From Actinomycetota bacterium (GTDB lineage: Bacteria; Actinomycetota; Thermoleophilia; Miltoncostaeales; Miltoncostaeaceae), in contig SYFI01000138.1 in NCBI GenBank assembly GCA_005800465.1, positions 1 to 7,361 of the forward strand: DNA of 7,361 nt, written 5' to 3'. A program made the position numbers and the translations under genes. Within the stretch, counting starts at the first letter, position 1, and each line of letters begins with the position of its first letter. This document shows positions 5,347-7,361 of the stretch, one piece after another. The notes under the pieces were generated by a model, which worked only from the letters and a program-made list of their open reading frames with translations, had not been told where the DNA came from and searched no databases.

Positions 5347-5356
5347 TCCTTAAGGA
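5347..5356. promoter_or_regulatory. Perfect 10-bp palindrome TCCTTAAGGA
   Basis: This lies in the divergent interval 5273-5415 between the exported-protein gene and the zinc-finger gene. It is a possible operator half-site or chance. The interval contains no gene; a TAGTGT on the minus strand (5318-5313) is a weak -10 candidate for the 144-residue protein. Confidence 0.25.
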
Positions 5357-5415
5357 CCGGTTAGCGAATCGAACGTTACCCTCATGCGGCGACCTCAGCG
5401 GGTCACGCTTCCGGG

Positions 5416-5703
5416 ATGGAATGTCCTCACTGCTAGGGAACGCTGCACATGACGCAGCGCGAGGGCATCGAGATCGACTAACGCCCGCAGTGCCGAGGCG
5501 TGTGGCTCGATCGCGGTGAGCTCGACAAGATGATCGAGCGATCGGCCACGTGGTCGTCGCCGGGCGATGCATCCGATCGCGATGACCGCGGGTCGGACCC
5601 GCGCGGCCGCGACGATCGCGGCGACCGACAGCCCTCGAAGAACAAGAAGAAGGGCAGCTTCGCCCGCGAGCTCTTCGAGAACTTGGGGGACTTCGGGGGC
5701 TAG
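5416..5703 (+). pseudogene. zf-TFIIB-type zinc-finger gene with two in-frame stops
   Basis: From ATG 5416, 95 codons up to the terminal TAG (5701-5703) read as one small protein of the transcription-factor zinc-finger type (zf-TFIIB, a two-CxxC zinc ribbon found in small bacterial proteins). The frame gives MECPHC, stop TAG (5434-5436), GTLHMTQREGIEID, stop TAA (5479-5481), RPQCRGVWLDRGELDKMIER. A charged linker follows and then KKKGSFARELFENLGDFGG. The family normally has EIDYCPQCRGVWLDRGELD, so TAA sits at Tyr22 and the next codon, CGC, replaces the zinc-binding Cys23 (expected TGC). C3, C6 and C26 remain. There is no frameshift, and the downstream part keeps good codon use, so decay looks recent. 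No SD precedes the ATG. An internal GTG at 5500 could only make the finger-less C-terminal half. Confidence 0.85.
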
Positions 5704-5708
5704 GCCCG

Positions 5709-6170
5709 TCAGTCCCGGCGGCGCCCGTCGCCGCGCTCGCCCGAATCGCTCATGCCCGGGGTCTTCTCGAGCCCGGTGATCAGGGCGGCGCGCTCGGCGT
5801 CGGTGAGCTTGGCCTCGGGGTTGATGCCGAACCGCGCGAAGTAGGCCGGCGGCATCGAACCGTTGCGAATGACCTCGATGGTGTCGTCCGCGCGACCGGG
5901 GTCGGTAGCGAACTGCGAGTAGTTCACGGCCCCCCGGGCCTCCTCGATTTGCCATTGCACGGCCCACGAGGTGGGCGCGATGCCGGCGTGGGCGGGGTAC
6001 TTCACCTCGCTCGAGTGGCACTGGTAGCAGGCGCGCACCATGAGGTCGCGCGTGGCCACGCTGCTCCAGGTGGGCTCGCCGGTCACCGGCGGGGCGGTGC
6101 GGTCACGCCCGTAGGGCATCGCCTGCATGAGCCCGAAGCCCACCACCAACACCGCGATGCCGGCGATCAC
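5709..6170 (-). CDS. Haem-binding-domain protein with CxxCH, membrane-anchored (153 aa)
   Basis: This protein matches the bacterial haem-binding domain (Haem_bd) family, in which a membrane-anchored cytochrome-c-like domain lies outside the cytoplasmic membrane; electron transfer or redox sensing is the likely role. From GTG 6170 a hydrophobic anchor covers about residues 2-21, then PYGRDRTAPPVTGEPTW, then RACYQCHSSE with C48, C51 and H52 as the covalent haem site. SMPP with M106 is a candidate second axial ligand, and LTDAERAALITGLEKTPG closes the domain. Length is normal. The GTG start overlaps the TGA of the upstream two-helix gene as GTGA, a typical coupled junction. ATG 6227, with GAGG 7 nt upstream, is the alternative; it adds 19 Arg-rich residues and a 61-nt overlap. 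It converges with the zinc-finger pseudogene, stops 5 bp apart. Confidence 0.87.
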   Translation of the reverse strand: MIAGIAVLVVGFGLMQAMPYGRDRTAPPVTGEPTWSSVATRDLMVRACYQCHSSEVKYPAHAGIAPTSWAVQWQIEEARGAVNYSQFATDPGRADDTIEVIRNGSMPPAYFARFGINPEAKLTDAERAALITGLEKTPGMSDSGERGDGRRRD

Positions 6171-6406
6171 GGCGTTGCGGGCCTCGCGGCGGGAGTCGCG
6201 CGGGTGTCCGTGCCGCGCCCGTGCCATGCGATGGCCTCGAGCACCACCCACCAGACGATGAGGGCGAACCCCGCCAGGGCCGCCATTCCGGGCAGGAACC
6301 CGATGAGCAGGCCGAACACGAGCGCGAGGATCACCAGCACCAGCGCGATGAGGGCGATCACCCAGTGGCGGCGGATCGCGGAGAGGCGGGTGCGCACGAA
6401 ATTCAT
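6167..6406 (-). CDS. Small two-helix membrane protein (79 aa)
   Basis: From ATG 6406 the product begins with a basic stretch (MNFVRTRLSAIRRHW), followed by two hydrophobic helices at about residues 15-38 and 41-62, a short turn with LPGM, and a hydrophilic tail with Thr/Pro/Ala (TPAARPATP). Both ends are predicted cytoplasmic by the positive-inside rule. I recognise no family. The stop overlaps the GTG start of the haem-binding protein by 4 nt, so the two are likely made together, and this protein may assist or partner that redox protein in the membrane. The SD is weak (AGG 9 nt upstream). The leader is short and may start near TATAGG at 6419-6414 on the minus strand. Confidence 0.72.
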   Translation of the reverse strand: MNFVRTRLSAIRRHWVIALIALVLVILALVFGLLIGFLPGMAALAGFALIVWWVVLEAIAWHGRGTDTRATPAARPATP

Positions 6407-6464
6407 GGCCCGAACCTATAGAAAACGCCGGATCCGCCCCGTGCAAACGCCCGTGGAATCGTGA

Positions 6465-6499
6465 GGTGCGCAGGGGCCCCCGCGGAGCCTGGGGGCACC
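6465..6499. other. GC-rich inverted repeat in a divergent promoter region
   Basis: GGTGC (6465-6469) pairs with GCACC (6495-6499) and CAGG (6471-6474) with CCTG (6488-6491). Alternatively GCCCCC (6476-6481) pairs with GGGGGC (6491-6496). It sits in the 145-bp interval between the minus-strand haem unit and the plus-strand exported-protein gene, where a terminator for neither is needed, so a regulatory or insulating role is possible. The interval has no gene. Confidence 0.35.
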
Positions 6500-6516
6500 G
6501 GCGCGCGATGTAGGCG

Positions 6517-6522
6517 TACGCT
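6517..6522 (+). promoter_or_regulatory. Putative -10 element TACGCT
   Basis: TACGCT fits TANNNT and lies 29 nt before the GTG start at 6552, leaving room for a short leader with the SD at 6541-6545. It is part of a GCGTAC block shared with other exported-protein genes here. No clear -35 is visible. TTGACT at 6526-6531 matches a -35 by sequence but is too close to the start codon to serve this gene. Confidence 0.25.
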
Positions 6523-6551
6523 GATTTGACTATCTGATTCGGAGGCCCATC

Positions 6552-7355
6552 GTGAAACGACTCCCCGCCCTCGCCGTGGCCGGCGCCATCGCACTCGGCA
6601 TCGCGGCCACCCCGGCCCTCGCGGCCCCCAAGGCCAACAAGGCGACCCCCGCGCAGCTGGCCGCCATGACCAAGGCCGTGCAGTCGTCGCCCGTGGCCGG
6701 CATGAACACCGTGCCGACGGCCAACTACGCCGTGAGGAACGGCATGGTCTACGCAGGTTCGTCGTACTGGGGCAAGGTGAGCATCGCATCGCGCAGCAGC
6801 ACCTTCCAGGGCGCGGCGGCCGTGCTCGTGCGGCCGGCCGGCGGGTCTGCCTGGACCGTCGTGGACGTCGGCACCTCAGATGTCGGCTGCGGTGTTGCGC
6901 CCACGGGCGTGGCCGCCGCCTTCAAGCTGGGTGGCGCGAACTGCGGAATCGGCAACGGCTTCACGCCCGCCCCGCAGACCCTGGCGAACCCGACGCTCAC
7001 CGGCTACCAGCTGACGATGCGCTTCTTCAAGTACCTCAACCCGCAGTACCAGGCTCAGCTGGGCACCTTCCTCGCTGATGCCTTCTTCATTCGCCGTGCG
7101 AACAACACGGGCGCGAACAAGGCCCAGTACCTGGCGAATCACCCCACCTACAACGACGCGGTGCTCAGGGTGGATAACGCCAACTACGGCGAAGGGCTGC
7201 TCACGGTGAGCGGCGTGAACTGGCAGACCACACTGCCGAACAACTACGTGCCGGTGATGTACACCTATGCATGGGTGAACGGCGCGTGGCAGCTGCTGTC
7301 GTTCGCGCGCTTCGCGCCCTCCATCACGTTGCCGGCTCCGGCCACGGTGGCCTAG
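6552..7355 (+). CDS. Exported protein with Cys-bracketed module and probable NTF2-like C-terminal domain (267 aa)
   Basis: GTG 6552 has GGAGG (6541-6545) 6 nt upstream. Residues 1-24 form a signal peptide (MKR, hydrophobic core, ALA before APKAN). Residues 58-131 read as a module: NYAVRNGMVYAGSSYWGKVS, then AWTVVDVGTSDVGCGVAPTG, ending at C131. C113 and C131 are the only cysteines. W101-x-V-V, G-C113, P117, V120 and C131 match the end of the 144-residue exported protein. Residues 151-255 (YQLTMRFFKYLNP, FLADAFFIRRANNTG, YLANHP, YAWVNGAWQLLSFARF) have the order expected of an NTF2-like or SnoaL-type alpha+beta fold. This is inferred from pattern, and I cannot name a ligand. The two-module arrangement suggests a secreted binding protein or an enzyme-like domain. 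No partner gene is adjacent on this strand. Confidence 0.82.
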   Translation: MKRLPALAVAGAIALGIAATPALAAPKANKATPAQLAAMTKAVQSSPVAGMNTVPTANYAVRNGMVYAGSSYWGKVSIASRSSTFQGAAAVLVRPAGGSAWTVVDVGTSDVGCGVAPTGVAAAFKLGGANCGIGNGFTPAPQTLANPTLTGYQLTMRFFKYLNPQYQAQLGTFLADAFFIRRANNTGANKAQYLANHPTYNDAVLRVDNANYGEGLLTVSGVNWQTTLPNNYVPVMYTYAWVNGAWQLLSFARFAPSITLPAPATVA

Positions 7356-7361
7356 CGGCCC

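Noticed and set aside
5434..5484. Reassigned or programmed stop codons in the zinc-finger gene
   Set aside because: TAG and TAA both occur, a zinc-binding Cys is also lost beside the TAA, no SECIS- or PYLIS-like stem is evident, and other genes here use these codons as normal stops.
1..7361. Mobile element, CRISPR array or defence system
   Set aside because: No transposase or integrase, no long terminal inverted repeats, no spaced direct repeats with unique spacers, and no recognisable defence domains.

Overview
The window is GC-rich bacterial DNA (GC-ending codons dominate the genes), with Shine-Dalgarno motifs before several starts, many short exported proteins and no obvious T-tracts after its GC-rich hairpins. 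This suggests an actinobacterium. The pentapeptide and Cys-bracketed exported proteins make a Thermoleophilia-like lineage my best guess, but that is inference; no rRNA or marker gene is present.

Layout. 1-1123: the 3' end of one exported pentapeptide-repeat gene, then a complete paralogue with signal peptide and about 34 pentads. An ~88-bp intergenic element with a conserved hairpin follows the first gene and recurs, diverged, downstream of the second. 1124-1974: about 850 bp with no convincing large gene; it holds the second element copy, several hairpins and, on the minus strand, a 21-codon membrane-peptide ORF behind a strong SD. 1975-3153: a two-gene operon, a small membrane-anchored Ala/Pro-rich protein and an SGNH/GDSL-type hydrolase, closed by a 12-bp hairpin at 3282-3309. 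3328-3438 (minus): an orphan C-terminal coding remnant. 3555-4830 (plus): a small exported protein overlapping by 1 nt a DUF5718-like (fumarylacetoacetate-hydrolase-like) gene that carries a frameshift near 4660. 4838-5272 (minus): an exported Cys-pair protein. 5416-5703 (plus): a zf-TFIIB-type zinc-finger gene with two in-frame stops and a lost Cys ligand. 5709-6406 (minus): a two-gene membrane unit, a two-helix protein and a CxxCH haem-binding-domain protein, joined by a GTGA overlap. 6552-7355 (plus): an exported protein with the Cys-bracketed module and a probable NTF2-like C-terminal domain.

How it fits together. This is not one recognisable pathway. Every intact gene of appreciable size is predicted to be exported or membrane-anchored, whereas the three cytosolic-type genes (DUF5718-like, zf-TFIIB and the minus-strand remnant) are all broken. 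I see no phage, transposase, CRISPR, tRNA or rRNA. The items most worth following are the doubly nonsense-mutated zinc-finger gene, the duplicated hairpin element tied to pentapeptide genes, the Cys-bracketed module shared by two exported proteins, and the tiny membrane ORF.
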